This document shows, piece after piece, positions 12,701-27,700 of a stretch of DNA of 64,000 bases (position 1 is the first letter of the stretch; each line of letters begins with the position of its first letter). A program made the position numbers and the translations under genes. This stretch comes from Spisula solida. Lineage: Eukaryota > Mollusca > Bivalvia > Venerida > Mactridae. The notes under the pieces are model-generated. The model was given only the letters and a program-made list of their open reading frames with translations. It was not told the DNA's origin and made no database searches. Location of the stretch: the NCBI GenBank assembly GCA_947247005.1, contig OX365945.1, positions 36,138,551 to 36,202,550 on the forward strand. Reading direction: 5' to 3'.

Positions 12701-15700
12701 CTTTTATTAAGAGTATTAATAATTAATAGTCTAGCACTCAACTGGTCTATGGCTGACTTGTACTTATTTCAATAGATTATTATAAACAAAGGTTGAAATA
12801 ATTTCCAAGACTTAAATGTACTCTTCAGTTTATACAGGAATGCATTTTGCTGTATATACAGTAAAACTCAGATATTGCAAATGCTTTATTTCAGGAATAC
12901 TGGTAGAAAAATTCAATGCCCCATTGACGGATAAAGATGAAGGATCGACTAAAACTGTTCAGAAGAAAGCAAGCAGTTGTTGAGGCTGAATAATCCAAAA
13001 TTGAAATATACATTTGTATGCTGTTTTGTTACCAAATTTAAATAAACATTTATTTTCAGTAACATTCAAGGGTCATTTGTTTATACATAAAAAAAGAGGG
13101 ACAGATTTACATTCCTGTGATTTGTCCTGGAAATTCCTGGGGACAGGAATTAACAGGACTAAATCCTGTTCTCAAGACAATCCTGGGAATTCCTGGGACC
13201 AGGACAAAGTCTTGCAATTTGTCTTGGAAACAGGAATTAACATGACAAATTCCTGGGAACAGGATGTACAAGAATCCAAGTTCTTCAACCAGTTTAGTTT
13301 ATAGGCTTTTATTTTCCTCGACGCTGGGAAACTCATATGGACGATGACCCCCAGAAGAGGTTAGTCATTTTAGTTTTTGGGGATGTTGCAGGATACAAAA
13401 AATGTTCATAGTGTGAACCTGGCTTGAATTAACTATGCTGAGCGTCAAGCAAGGCAGATAACCTGTCTGGCACTCAAAAAAACAATAGGCAAAATGATTA
13501 TTATAATGTCTTAGACAAATTACAATCAACAAGAAATTTATTTGAATGTCAATCACAACTGAAGTGTATGAGAATAACACCACATTTAAATAGCTATGGC
13601 TCCAATTATGTAATAGCTCAAAACAATTATGTACAACTGACATATAAATATTTATCTTTTCCACAGAAGACCTGCTACCTGCTGATGAACTGTACGTTGG
13701 CTACGCTTTTAGTTTCACTATAATACTCGCAAATTGAGTTCCTAAAAAATCTGTCCCCGTAAATATGGAACAATGTTTTTCACAAATTAATAAATCTGCG
13801 ATCTGAAGTTTTGTTACGGAAATTCATGAAATAAAGATCCGCGAAAATGAACTATATAACTATATAATAAACAGTATTTATAGCCATCTAATCATAAACT
13901 ATTTATTTACTATTGACAACCATTGTTGAACTTGTAAGCAAATGTTTTACTCGCACTGCAATACATCATTATTCATTATTCAGCTAATGTCAGTAGAAAG
14001 TGAACACTAATTTAGGTACTACATTATATATACCCGGTAAATCATTTTAGATCACTCGTAAGATTAAGTTTTTATACAAAAGTACATCTGAAAGCTTCAG
14101 AAAAATCCAATATATTTGAGGTGGATTGTTGAACGAGTTCTACAATTACACTTGTATTAATGACTCTCTGATAGTATCCATGGCCACAAGGGTATAAGAG
14201 AAGAAATGTCCCCATTTTGATTAATGATGAGCACCAGTACTGGTACTGGTATTGCTATTTCATCTTTGCTATGAGTCACAGCATGTCCCATACTCAGAGC
14301 GGCTCACAACTACTAGGTAATATTTATACAATTAAAATTCAATTATGTTGTTGCTTTTTGTTATCTCTTTGAATTATGCTGATAATTGTTTAACTCAACC
14401 CAATGATTTCCTTTTATTACAAAACTAAAGTTCAAAACTAAATATTTCATCATAAAAAAGATTGAAGTTGAATTCTAAGTTTCTTTGGCTTTGGGGGGTG
14501 GGGGTATTATTTAAAGTCCTGTGGGTCAACAGTATTTAGGCTACCCAGTCAAGCTAGAGAGATACATCATTTTCAATAACTTAAGCATTTTGCAGCCTGG
14601 GATCGAACCTGAGACCTCATGCAATTCTACAGAGGCGGATTCTAAATTTTTGTCCTAAAATCTCTGTAGTATAAAATGAGTGAAAATTCCTCTAACTACC
14701 TCATATAATTGCTGAGCATCTTTCTTCACTCTGTCATCATCAACATCAGCTGATTCATCCCTTACTCCCTGAAATATGTCAACTGAAAATGAATGCTGCA
14801 TCAACGTGGCAGCATAAGCTGCATCAATGTGGCAGCATAAAGCAGCACTGTCAGTGGTATCTTAAAATAATTAAGAGTAGTTGCTTTACCTAATTTCTAC
14901 ATAAACCTACCGCGTTTTTTCAAATAGCATGTGATTTTCCCGACAGCTCATACACCGCTGACCTGCAGAAAAATGCTATTCAATTCTTAGGTAAGGGCGC
15001 AACTCACCGCCATAGTTCATAGTACAAATATATTTGATATTTATTAATAAGAAATTTAATGACCGGTGGTTTTGATACTTCACATATTTCTCTGCGATGG
15101 ATTAAATTGTCCTTGTATCAAATTTTCTTTTACAATTTCTCATTTTCTGCGATGCTATGACAAATATCCATCTATTTCTGGACCACCCCATGTACGTAAG
15201 TAATTACTTGATTGTAAGTGTTTGAACATAAATTATGAACCAATAATTGAATAGTGTGTGTTACCTTTTGCAATGTGAGAAGCAGAGTTTGTGTTGGAGG
15301 TTGTGTTCTGTCTGTAATATCTTCTTCTAAACTAATAGAGAATTCTGAAATACAACAAGAATAATGTTAAAACAATTACTGTACCACACTGTGTAAAATA
15401 TCATATCAAAGCCATCCAGAAACTAGGTTGCCTCCTTAAAATAATAATCAAAAGCCTAAATTTCTTTGAGACGAATATTTGGAGAGATTTAGTTGTGTGT
15501 AAGTATTTCACCCTTACCACATTGATGACATCACATCAGCATCACAAAGGATGCACTTTCTGTTCTATATTAACATGAGTCAAGTGTTTTTAAGTTATTT
15601 AAAGGAACTTGTCTGGTCTAGGGACAGAACCCTCAAAGACAGGGGGCATAATAATTACCTTTTCTGTAAGATTCCTTGAGTTCAGCTATGGAAGCGTTAT

Positions 15701-18700
15701 CCCTGGATGCAAGAAGTTCTACCACATCCGACATGTCGGCCGTCTGCAATAACACACACAAACATTTTATGTTTACTGATAAAAACTTACTGTTTTCAAT
15801 TACATAAATCATTAATTGTTTTAATTGATCTACATCAAAGGTATCCAAGCACTAAAACATAAATGAGTGAAAAATATAGCCTAATAATGGTGTGTTAATG
15901 TTCAACAAAACATAAAATTGATGAACAATGCATTTGAATTGATGTAAAAGTACATTTTATTCTAAATTAATGTTACTCAGTTTATTTTAACTACTCAGCT
16001 ATGGCAGTAGGTAGAACAAGATAGCAGAGTCAGGTGTATATATGAGATAACTAGGTGACTGCATCAGGTAACTTTAAAGCCTGCGTAACATCAGCCGCAC
16101 AATATTTGGTCGCACAACTTATTACTCCTGAAAAGTAAGGCTGTCATTTGAATTTTGTACAGCTATCTTACAATCATGTGACATGATTATAATTAGAAAT
16201 ATAGTCGTGACGGTAAATTGCAAGCAAAACGCAGAAAAAGTCGACAAATTTTTTTTTTCGATGTTGCTTTCATCTTGCAGTGCTTATATTTCAGTCGTAG
16301 GATGGTCATACAGCAGTCACACGAGAAACACAAGCTATTTCCATATAAGGTGACTCAAAAAGTGAATGTAGACAGATGTACACCTTGCGCACCTACAACT
16401 GCACCATATAGCAAGTAAATCAAATATTGTCATCACATACATGCCAGATCTCCTGCATCATGCGTGAGTCTCCTGCATTTGAGACTCTACTCCTGCATGA
16501 TCAGAGGCCAATTTATCAAATCTCATGCATTTCATGGACAAACTGGAATCTGACATTTTTTGTTTATATTATGAAAATGAAGACAAATATTAGTTTAAAT
16601 TTAATTTCCATCACCAATCTCACGCAAAGGGGTCTGCGAAACATGGCATGTATGTCATCATGTACACATTGATTGGTACAAAAATAATGGAAATAAATTT
16701 GGCAGTCTCATTTACTCTTATTTTTTCTTTCAATTTGTTTTGTACCAATCTGAAGTTGAACATGCCTTGCACCAGGTCCTGTGTCTTCTTTGTAATATCA
16801 GGACAAACAGGAGAACACAAGCAGCTACAATATGCCCTAATACCAAGCAGGCTTGTGATGAAATTCATACACTCACAAACATAGAAAGGGAAATTCATAC
16901 ATTAACACAGACAAAACACATACATGTAGATGAATTTCAAACCATACAACATGTTCATATTAGAACCAAATTATTATTGAAGACTTATGTTTGTAGTTCA
17001 CACAGTAGCAATAGTTCATAATACAATATTCTGTAATGCTGATGTTTCTTATATTTGAGTCACATACAACAGTCACCTGGTTGGACAAGTGGAGGACATG
17101 ACTGTATTCAATGTCATGTAAGAACATAACCTATAGATAGAAGCTCACCTCGGAGCCATAGCCTTAAAAAAAAGTGGGTGTCCACTTTGAAATGTCTATA
17201 GCTAAAAGTGTGGCTCAATACTCATTTTCAATCTATACCCAAAGCATTAATTGAACTCTAATCAGCTAGCTTTAAGCTTAGTAACAAGACTGGACACATT
17301 TTAAATCCATTTTTAAGAAAAATTATTGACAATGCAGTGAGACTAAATGGATATTATTCTAAAGTTTGCAGTGAAAATGCTTGGTTTAGCAGTTAATTTT
17401 ATACTGCTATATGAAAATGCTAATACAATAACATGTGACAAGCCAGTTTGTCTATCACCTAAAGCGTGTGTTGTTTGGCTATGACACTAGTATAACCTTA
17501 TATTATCTGCGTAATCCTGACACCTTGTTGACATTGTTCTATATCAAATAAAGAAAACAAAGTTTTAGGACCAGGGGTGGCATTCAATATTGATCTTACT
17601 GGACTTAAGGATAAGGACAACCAATTAGATCACACCATATCAAACTCTTGGTCAGTAACAGGCGATATGATTGGCTATCCTTATTGTCCAACTAAATAAG
17701 ATCAATATTGAATACCACCCCTGAATTGTTTTTGCTTTATCAATAAGATGTGCCTAAAATTTTGTTCATAAGTTCAAACACCAATACAGCCACCTCTGTT
17801 TTTAAGGGCCAACCAGTTTGGTTTATGTGCCAAGCATATTACTCACCTGAACTTCCATGATTTAATGCCATGCACCAGACAGACACAGAGTAGCCATTAT
17901 GTAAGAAGCTGGCAGCTCACTACCAGGAGGCATATAGAGATACCAAGATTTTAACATTCATCTATCGACTGCCAAGGTAAATGCCTTCATCATGCTCTCA
18001 GCCAAGGGACAAAGTTATGGCATTGACATTCAAATAGACAAACGTGTCACAAAATGGCAATTTATGTCATTTTGATTGCAAATAGAATAGGACTCTTATT
18101 GCTTTTATTCTGTCATTGATATTCTTGTATTATTTCTGAAGGTAATAAAATGTATTGAACATGTTAGTTCATTTCCTGGCCAAGATATCATTGCAATAGA
18201 TTCCTATTTCAATAGTTTGTTCATTTCCCTTCTAATAATTGATAGAAATAAGGCCACATTTTTTTCATTTCTTGTGTTATGAGAACCTTTTTCAAGTTTT
18301 TTGCTGTATGGAGAAGGGAAAGAAAGTATTATCAAGAGGGCCAAAAGGGTCCTATAGGTGGCTCACCTGCCAATGTTTGAGTGACCTAGGGCCCCTGAAG
18401 AGCCCCTCATTATTTTCCATTCCCTCTTTCCACCAGCAAAATTTCTTGTAAACCAGAAAATAAAAAACTTTGGCTTTATAAGCTTTAGAATAATGACGGA
18501 AATCCTAGATGAATTGAATGTCAATTTCATATACAATAAATGATAATAAGGTAATATATAGGTTATATATGCAAGAGATAGCTTTGACATGCACTATTTC
18601 TGTAAACCAATTGACTTTCGTGAATACTAACTTTTGCATTTTGGTGATCGTCAGCATATTGGCGACTACAAAGTTTTGCATTTTTAAGTTTCCCACAATG

Positions 18701-21700
18701 TCCATATTAATGTTTTCAGCACTTTCGCGGCGACTTAATTTCCTGAAATTCTACCACTCGCGAACTCCACGAAAGTAAATCACGCAAAATAATTTCTAGG
18801 TTTACAGTATGCAAATCTTAGTACAAGAGATAGGATTTTTCTGTGTAATCAATTTGATAGAATTGAAACCTGAAAGCAAAATAAGAAAGCGAATACTAGT
18901 AGACTTCTGTTAAATCAGGAGTTGTGGTTATGATTATAATGGTATAATTGCTAAATACAAGTATAATTATAACTAGAGTAGTCACAGAATGACACTTAAT
19001 ATTACATCTCAAATCATTATCCACAAAATGGCTGTTCATTTTTTGTACCTCTGGCAGCAACAGCACATTGGCTTTTCCCACCCTCAGACACATGTAGCAA
19101 AGGCCCAAACATGATTGAAATTATAAAATCTCTAACTGATATTCTATGGTGAACGAGACCATGTCTGTCATTTTGCCTATGTATATGATCAAAGAACAGT
19201 TTGGCACTGCTTTGCTTCTGAGATACAAAACTGTTTGGAAGAGAGACATCAACATAGATCAAATCCATCCACCCATACACAGTATGCAAAGTAAGGTACA
19301 TTCAAACATTAAAGCCACCATTGCAACATAAACAGCAACACAGAAGGATTATAAAGCATATATAAGCATGCAGATATTTTCCTGTCTGCTAAAGACTCTC
19401 ACCTTTGCACTTTTACCCTGTAAATATGGAATAAACAAAAAATATGCCACATAAACATCAACTTTACCATCAGCTTTAAATCATGCGTTTATATTATATA
19501 TCCCATATTCTTCAAAGTATTGCAGACACTTTCAGCAATCAGTATCATAACCACTTATTAGATGCATCCTTTACACACTACCTGTCAGCTTTAGACATTT
19601 TCTAAGCCTCAAATCGGGAATGGCCATTATGCATTCGTCATATTTTTACAATTGTTTGCATCTATGTTTATTTGAATAATTCTTCCAGTTTTTGCCTGCG
19701 TCCTATACACAGATGTGTGCAATATTTGGGTGGATACGGTATAACATATAAACAGTTGGTTCTATTCATCGACAACAGCTTAGCAATACTCAGGATATGC
19801 AAAAACCACACTCAGTAACTGTATGATATTGCACCGCAGGGGTATCTGTACTTAAATGCCAACATATTGTGAAGCAATCCAAATACTGTAATCTTTCATT
19901 GAGATATATTAGTTACCTATTGAGTAAATGGTTTTACTTTGGAGTTTTTTTGCTGTCATAGCTAAATGAATAAAACCAACCATTGACACAGAACTAAACT
20001 TAACTGAACTTAGTGAGACGACACCAACTTGGGTATAATTATATAGAACTTGATTTTTTCAACCTGTCGCCGGTACTTTGACATTGAATATTAATTGGTT
20101 GGGTTGGTGAGATAAAACAGGTAAAGTTGTTAAATGTATAACAGTAAATTTCATAAGAGTCAATTACTATTTAACGGTTTATGTCCTTGCAAGTACTAAG
20201 TCTTGTATGTGAAAAAGGCTGTTCTCATTACTAACCGTCCAGTAGATGACCAGCGACAGGTCAGAAAAAGCCAACTATAAATGCACAGTTAACTTACACC
20301 ACTGCGGGGAAACAAAATCCAACACTTTGGTACCAAGTAATACAGGATTGATATTTACAAACACTTAAAGATGGAAACTCAGACTTGCCTTGAAATTTGC
20401 AAATTTTAAATAGACTAGAATTTCTTTTCCATTGTACCTAAACCAATGAAATTTTATTTATATAATTGTTTTTATCCATTGTACACATATGCCAATTTAT
20501 ATAAAAATTGATACATTAATTAAACAACATGTGAGAATTAAAAGAACCATGAACTTTTATAAGTCTAAGTCTGAGTTTTAATCTTAAATTGTTTGTGGCC
20601 AAGACCCTAAGGTCCTTACTAAAGCAGATTTATTTACTTAAGGTAAACAATTGGTACACCAACGCTAAATCACACTGTCATACAAGCATATATAGTTTAA
20701 TTTAAACAAGACTGCGTTCAATAAACGCTTATGCCCCCTGTGGAAGCCTTGTCCATAAATAAGTCTAAGTCCAAAATTAGGTCAAGGTGAAGGTCAAAAT
20801 GGGGTTAGGTGATACTAGCGTGTGGAGAGTGTTCATAAACAACATCCATGCAAGTATGAAAGCTTTGTAGCAAGCCATATTAACGCTAGAAGAAACGGTC
20901 AATTTGGGTTAACCAGGACGGACGGACGAACGGACGAACGAACGAACGAACGAACGGACGAACGGACAGGTGAATCACTATATGCCTCCCCATCTATCGA
21001 TAGGGGGGCATAAAAACTCATTTGTTTTTATTTAGTGGTCAACATCTTAAAATTGACAAGAGTTTGAATGTGTATATACTTGTATGACGTTGATCATACC
21101 TGTAACTATTTTAAGCACTCTTTGAAAATTTTCTTAACAAAAAGGGGACATATACACATGTGATCATAGAAATACAAACAATACCCATATATTATATGTG
21201 TGATGCATACATCATACCTGCCAAGTACTCCACTTAAAGTGGAGTTGCTCCACTTTTACTCCACTTTTATTTGAAATAAAATATCTGGTTTTCTGATTTA
21301 ACACACCTTTACTCTGAATTTCATATAGTGTTCTGTAGCCCTTGGTTGTTATAAGCAAATATATTACCAAATGAAACTGACTGACACCTTTTGAAGTGTC
21401 ACATTGTTTATTGTGGTCTTATAATAAGTATCTGATTTCTGTTACCACTCCACTTTTGGATTTTGGAAACTTGGCAGGAATACATACATTGCCATATTAG
21501 TAAATGGAGTCACTGCAATAATATATAGTATAAACTATTAAAATACTGTGAGTGTAGGAATAAGGGATACTGCACAAAATAATGGGTCACAATAAAAATA
21601 TCTACCACGTTCTTCCAAGTATTGCCCACATTTTTATCAACCAAGTATCAAAACCAAAAAAAATTGGATTTGTCTTTTACCCAGCTTTAGACATTTCCCA

Positions 21701-24700
21701 AATCTTCAACGGGCAAATTGGTTAACAGCCATATTCTTTTGACATATTTTCACCATTTTTTGCATCTGACTTTTTCTTTGAACCTTTTCCCAGTTAAATG
21801 TTACCTGCATCCGCATCCAGTACACAGCTGCGAGCAATATACTTGGGGAAATACGGTAAATGTTTGGATGCGGGGTACAAATTACACATGTAGTATAGAC
21901 TTACACTGAGAGCATCAAATACAGCGTACGAATCTGCTAACGATCTCTCCTGTAGTAACGCATTGATCAAATACTCCCACTGTGGACCTAGACCCTGCTT
22001 CAACTCGGATACAAGATCCTGCAATATCAAACAAAATTATAAGCCTTATTGTAAAACCCACTGATCAACAGTTACTTTTAGTATTAAGTAGAAGAGTCAG
22101 TCCCATTATCCTGATACAAGGTAAACCAGCAGTGTACTTAGCACTAACTATACTGTGTTTTAAGCAATTGATATATATTATAGCAGTACCATTTTTTATA
22201 ACTTAAGTATGTCGCAGCCTGGGATCGAACCTAAGACCTCTTGTATTGACCAGCCTCGATCCCAATATTCTAGTACTCACAATTATGATTTCTTCATTTA
22301 CATTACAATTAATATAACCTTAATAATCTAAATATAGGGAATGCAAAAACTACTTAATCCAATATGAAAATACAGCAATGTTTCAAAACTCTAATTTATT
22401 TACAAAATTAAACAAGACTGCGTTCAATAAACGCTTATGCCCCCTGTGGAAGCCTTGTCCATAAATAAGTCTATGTCCAAAATTAGGTCAAGGTGAAGGT
22501 CAAAATGGGGTTAGGTGATACTGGCGTGTGGAGAGTGTTCATACACAACATCCATGCAAGTATGAAAGCTTTGTAGCAAGCCATATTAATGCTAGAAGAA
22601 ACGGTCAATTTGGGTTAACCAGGACGGACGGACGGACGGACGGACGAACGGACGGACAGGTGAATCACTATATGCCCCCCATCTATCGATAGGGGGGCAT
22701 AAAAATACAACAATATCAAGCACACAAACTTACCAAATCATATTTCTGTCTGAATTTACTTTTTGTGACCATTCTCTGCTTGTGTGTTTTCTTAATCAAA
22801 GTTTTAATGAAGATGTCATCAGGTCGACCTAAACAAAAACACACAAAATGCTAACACTACAATAGACAATATATAACAGGATCATGCTCATCATTCATTG
22901 AATTTCCTGTAGAAAAGTGATTATACATGACTGTATGAGAAGTTTGCATAGGGATCACTCAGTATGTCTGAAAACTAATGTAAGGCTCTGACGGATCTCA
23001 GGATACATAAGTACGGTGTTCCGTTCAAGTGTTTCTTCGGATTTCAGTTCTGTCTGTGCCATATGAAAACAGTACAATTCTCTGACAGAACTAAGAAGCC
23101 ATGTATGGGGATTAGTACCTTGGTTTCCCAAATTTTGTCATATTATGGTCAAAATACCCTTGAACCAGACGTATTATGCCGGGTCAAAATGTGGCCTTTT
23201 GGACATTTAATAGATAAACAGGTCATTTCGGGCTTGACATGGAATGCTACTACTACTTTGCAGACCTTTGTGAAAGCAGGTATAAAAGGAAAACTTCAAC
23301 AGTTATGTTAAGTGTTTTACAAAAAATGCTGAATTAGCAATTAAAGATTTGTGCTAAATAGTTCATTGAGCTTCTGATAACTACTCCATACAGTAGGCTG
23401 CATGTACCTATAGATTTTATGGAAGCTTTAATTATGCTTATGAACATTTGTCATGATATTCCTGTACTTCTCTGCATAGCTTTATAACATGTACATTCCA
23501 ATAGCTGCCATACAAGGCATTGAAACAACCCAAACATACAATCCCAAACATACAAACATTCCAAACAATCCCAACACAGAAGCAACCCAAACATGCAAAC
23601 AATCCAAACAGTCCCAAACATAGAAACAATCCCAAACATGTAAACAATCCAAACAGTCCCAAACATAGAAACAATCCCAAACATAGAAGCAACCCAAACA
23701 TGTAAACAATCCAAACAATCCCAAACACAGAAACAACCCAAACATGCAAACAGTAGAAGCGACAGAGTTGAAACAAAGCATACACAACATGCCACTGAAT
23801 CATCACCAAATTGCACTGCAGTTATAGAAAACATGCCAATAATTGACAGCAAAACAAGTCTCGAAGCATTTCTTTGAGTTTGCCTGGTTCAAAATTATGC
23901 TATGCATGCTAAGGGGAAAATTATTTGCTTTCCATGAAATACAGGATCTTTTACAGCAGCTTGAAAGTTTTTTCAAGTACCCTGTGAAACCTGTATTTTC
24001 CAAGGTTTCACCGGGTGTTGGACAAAACGGCATAGCTGCTGAAAGGATCTTATATTTTATGGAAAGCAAATAATTTTCCCCTTAGTGTGGCGTATATCTT
24101 ATAGAAATCGATGAAGAAATAAAATACTTATGGCTATATTTGTGTTTCAATGTTTACAATTTCTACTTGGAACTGTAGTTGGAAACCATGTGGAATTGCT
24201 ACACTGATATGAGGGAGAAAAGTTTATTTTACATGCTTTACATTTATGATATAGAGGAAAGAGATCAATACCTGACATTTATTTTACATGACACTGGTAA
24301 CTGTGTTGTCAAATAGGTTTGTAAATTGACATGGTTTTGCTTAACATGAAGCGTCCTCCAAGTATTATATCAAACAAACTGTATAATATTACACTTATTA
24401 ATAATTGACAAAAATATAAAAATTATTTGATCCATGTCAAATTAGCATCAAAACTATAATCTGATGTCTCAAATAATATGAAAGGACGTTGTGTTATGAT
24501 TTTATTACATATCACATGAATAATTAAATGATCCCACTGACTGCTCATATTACTTTGGCAATACAAACAGTATTTACCACACAGACTGTTTAGTTTAATG
24601 AGTCTGCCGAGTGTACCAAGCTCAACTCAACAAACAGTATCTCTTAAAACAACATTACAATTACATTCTGTGGACAAATGTAAATATTTGGTGAAGGTAA

Positions 24701-27700
24701 TCAATAGGAATGTATCATTTGACATATCCATTGGATTCATCTATAAAACATAGAGATAGATCAATAAGAGGATGGGTTATACACTGATTAGGCACACACA
24801 TGAAGTTCCCTCATACTCCAACAGCATGCAAACACATGATGAAAATAATGAGACTTTCAATAGCAAAATCTGATGTGCTGATGTATCTTATTTTATAATA
24901 GTGGTAACAGCAATAGCTGTATACTAAAGAAAGTATTATTTTTTGGTAATTTAACATCATGTAACAGTAGTCTCAGCCACATTGAGTTAAGCAACAAAAC
25001 CAAAATTTTCAAATGCACAACACAAACATGTTGAAATTGACCGATCACCAGTGTTTTATTGCTTGATTTAACTAACTATTTTAGCGTGTGTTTGTCACAG
25101 GTATTCAATCAAATAAGTTGGCTTATGCAACCATATGCTTTAATTCACCAATAAAATATATTCCTATTCTTGGCTAAAGGAGTCCCTAAGATTGACCTGG
25201 TGGCTGGTCAGTTTAATGCTTCATTACAAGTCTCATTATTTTATCACCCTTGATAGAAAAACCAACAAGCATCAAAATATTACTTCGTACCATGTGTAAT
25301 AGCTGAAAATATGAGCATTTATCAATATAAGGTTAGGTTCCATAATTGCTTACAACGTCATGCATATGCTTGTAGATTGTAGCATGATGAAATTCTGACT
25401 ACATGTCCGTCTATTCTGTTACTGGGGGATATAATTTAAAATGAGTCAAATACAATATCGATTAGAATAAACTATACCTAGTTTTACCTTTAACATGACA
25501 GCCCTACACTCAACTTATATTGCTACCTGCAAGCCTTGAGCGAGCAGGTATATTGGATAGCATAAAGTAAAAAGTCCATGGAGGGACACGTGACCTGTTC
25601 TCGATGGTTTACGATTTCAAAAAAAAAATCCAAAAAAAGATGCATTTCGTAAGAATGTCGTGAACCAGACTAATTCCATTATTCCATGCGGATAACATCG
25701 GTCTTTGTCGCATTGCAATAGTTTATTTACCGAAGAAATCAGAACTGTCCAAAATTTCAGTGAGCGCTAGGCAATATTGAGACCATGGATCTAAACAGCG
25801 GGTGACTGCAGCTGCATTGGTTTATGATCTTTGAACACTGAAAACATGTCTTATGATAATACCTTTAAATGAACTGATACAAGGTTTTATTTATCAGCAT
25901 ATAAATATTATATGGAACAAGGGAGTCATAATATGCAATTAAGTGTCTTGAAAATTGGTTTGTTATACATGAAATTATTTAACAATTTGTTGATAAATTT
26001 CGTATGTCAAATTATCATGCATATAGTTTTCCCAATTTGAAAGCTACCGGCCTATCGCGCTTATTTTTCTCTCACAGTTTTGAGATTTTCATGCTTAATT
26101 TTATACACATCAGCTGTTAAATTATGCAGATAGAAGGTCGAGGATCCTGTCAATTCTCTGTCAAATGAAGTCGGTACATCATTTGCTCGCAGGAACTATT
26201 TGACTTGTATATACATGTACTCTATGTTCATAACTAGACAACATAAGTTTATTCCAAAATTTTGATCACCAAGGAAAAATCATAGCATTTAGCAAGTCAT
26301 TTAATTATATACATAGAGATAAACAAATTATTTCCTAGATCATCCTTTTTACCCCATTTTTCATGTTTTCCTTGTATGCGTATAAAGAAAATATTATTAC
26401 CAAGCTGTTTGGCAATCTTGAACAATTGGGCCACGTCTGATTTATCATCCTGACTGTCCTTTGGTTGTCCAGACACTCCATCTTCCTGCAAGACAACAAA
26501 GTACAGAATCAATATACACACAATGGTCCAGTAATAGTTGTAAAAGCATTATAAGGAATTTAAATTTTAGCATATCAAGTTTAAGGTTTCCGTAAGTGCT
26601 TTGATAAGGTCTTTAATGTATAAATGTTGCTAATTGAATTAGCAAAGATATATTCTCTTTTTGCAGATTAATAGTCAGCAGTAATAATCAATTTTCAAGG
26701 ATGCAGTTCAACTTGATTGTTTGCATGTAACCCATTTCCCAAGTATGCACAGCAAATATATAAGCAAATTAAAATGATATATCAGCATCACATTCTAACA
26801 TGTTAAATACATCTTTCTTAAACACTTGTTTTTAAATCTATTATAAACAAGAAACGGAAATATCAACTACAGGTACTTCAAAACATTGAAGTGTATTAAA
26901 GAGTTTGCTTAAAGAGCACTTGTCAGAATGACATAAAGTATTTTCGTCCTGGAGTGCTGCTTCAAAACAATTATTGACCATAGTTTTAACAGCAATCAGT
27001 AAACTCAAAGCAGAAACAGTTACTGTGTCCAAGTTTTCTTTGAAAAGGTAATGATTTATTGAATAATACTGAATACATCCAAGCAGAGACAAGACTTGAT
27101 CAATTTGTCTTGGAAAATAGAATACAAGAGCAGTCTTTTGTGCAAGAAAGTTAGAATTGTCATTAAAAGTCATTGCCAATGGAAGTTGATGGCATTCGAG
27201 TTGAACAATAAGATAAAAAGGATATTTGAAGAACCCAGAATGAATGGGAGACTTGTGGGTATTGATAAAGGTATCTCTATAGGAATTTGGTTCAATATAA
27301 CCATATAAAAGGTTCCTGAATGTGAAGCACATCATTAACTGCTTCATTAAACAGGACTTCTCTAACATGCATTGTGTTTGAAGCACTGTCCAATACATTG
27401 TATATTTAATAGTTGTTAATTGTAAGTTGTTAACCTTACGTACAAAATCAGAGAAATTCAAACTGATTTTCTACATTTCATTGGTTGGAAATTACTCGAA
27501 TTAAATACATTAAATCCCACCATAACTTCAATTTACAATTAGGTGATGGTCAAATAGATATATATATAACACTGGAACAAAAAAAATACTAATTATGAAT
27601 CGTTCAAAAACATAAAAACATGCATAGAAGGGTAAAAATACAACAGAAGGGGAAACTATCATGCAAAGATATTCATGTATACATGTAATTTCATACAAAT

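Noticed and set aside
23438..23852. Minus-strand frames of 102-133 codons rich in C, L, F and G
   Set aside because: They translate a CCCAAACAT-type minisatellite in three frames and share no codon pattern with real exons.
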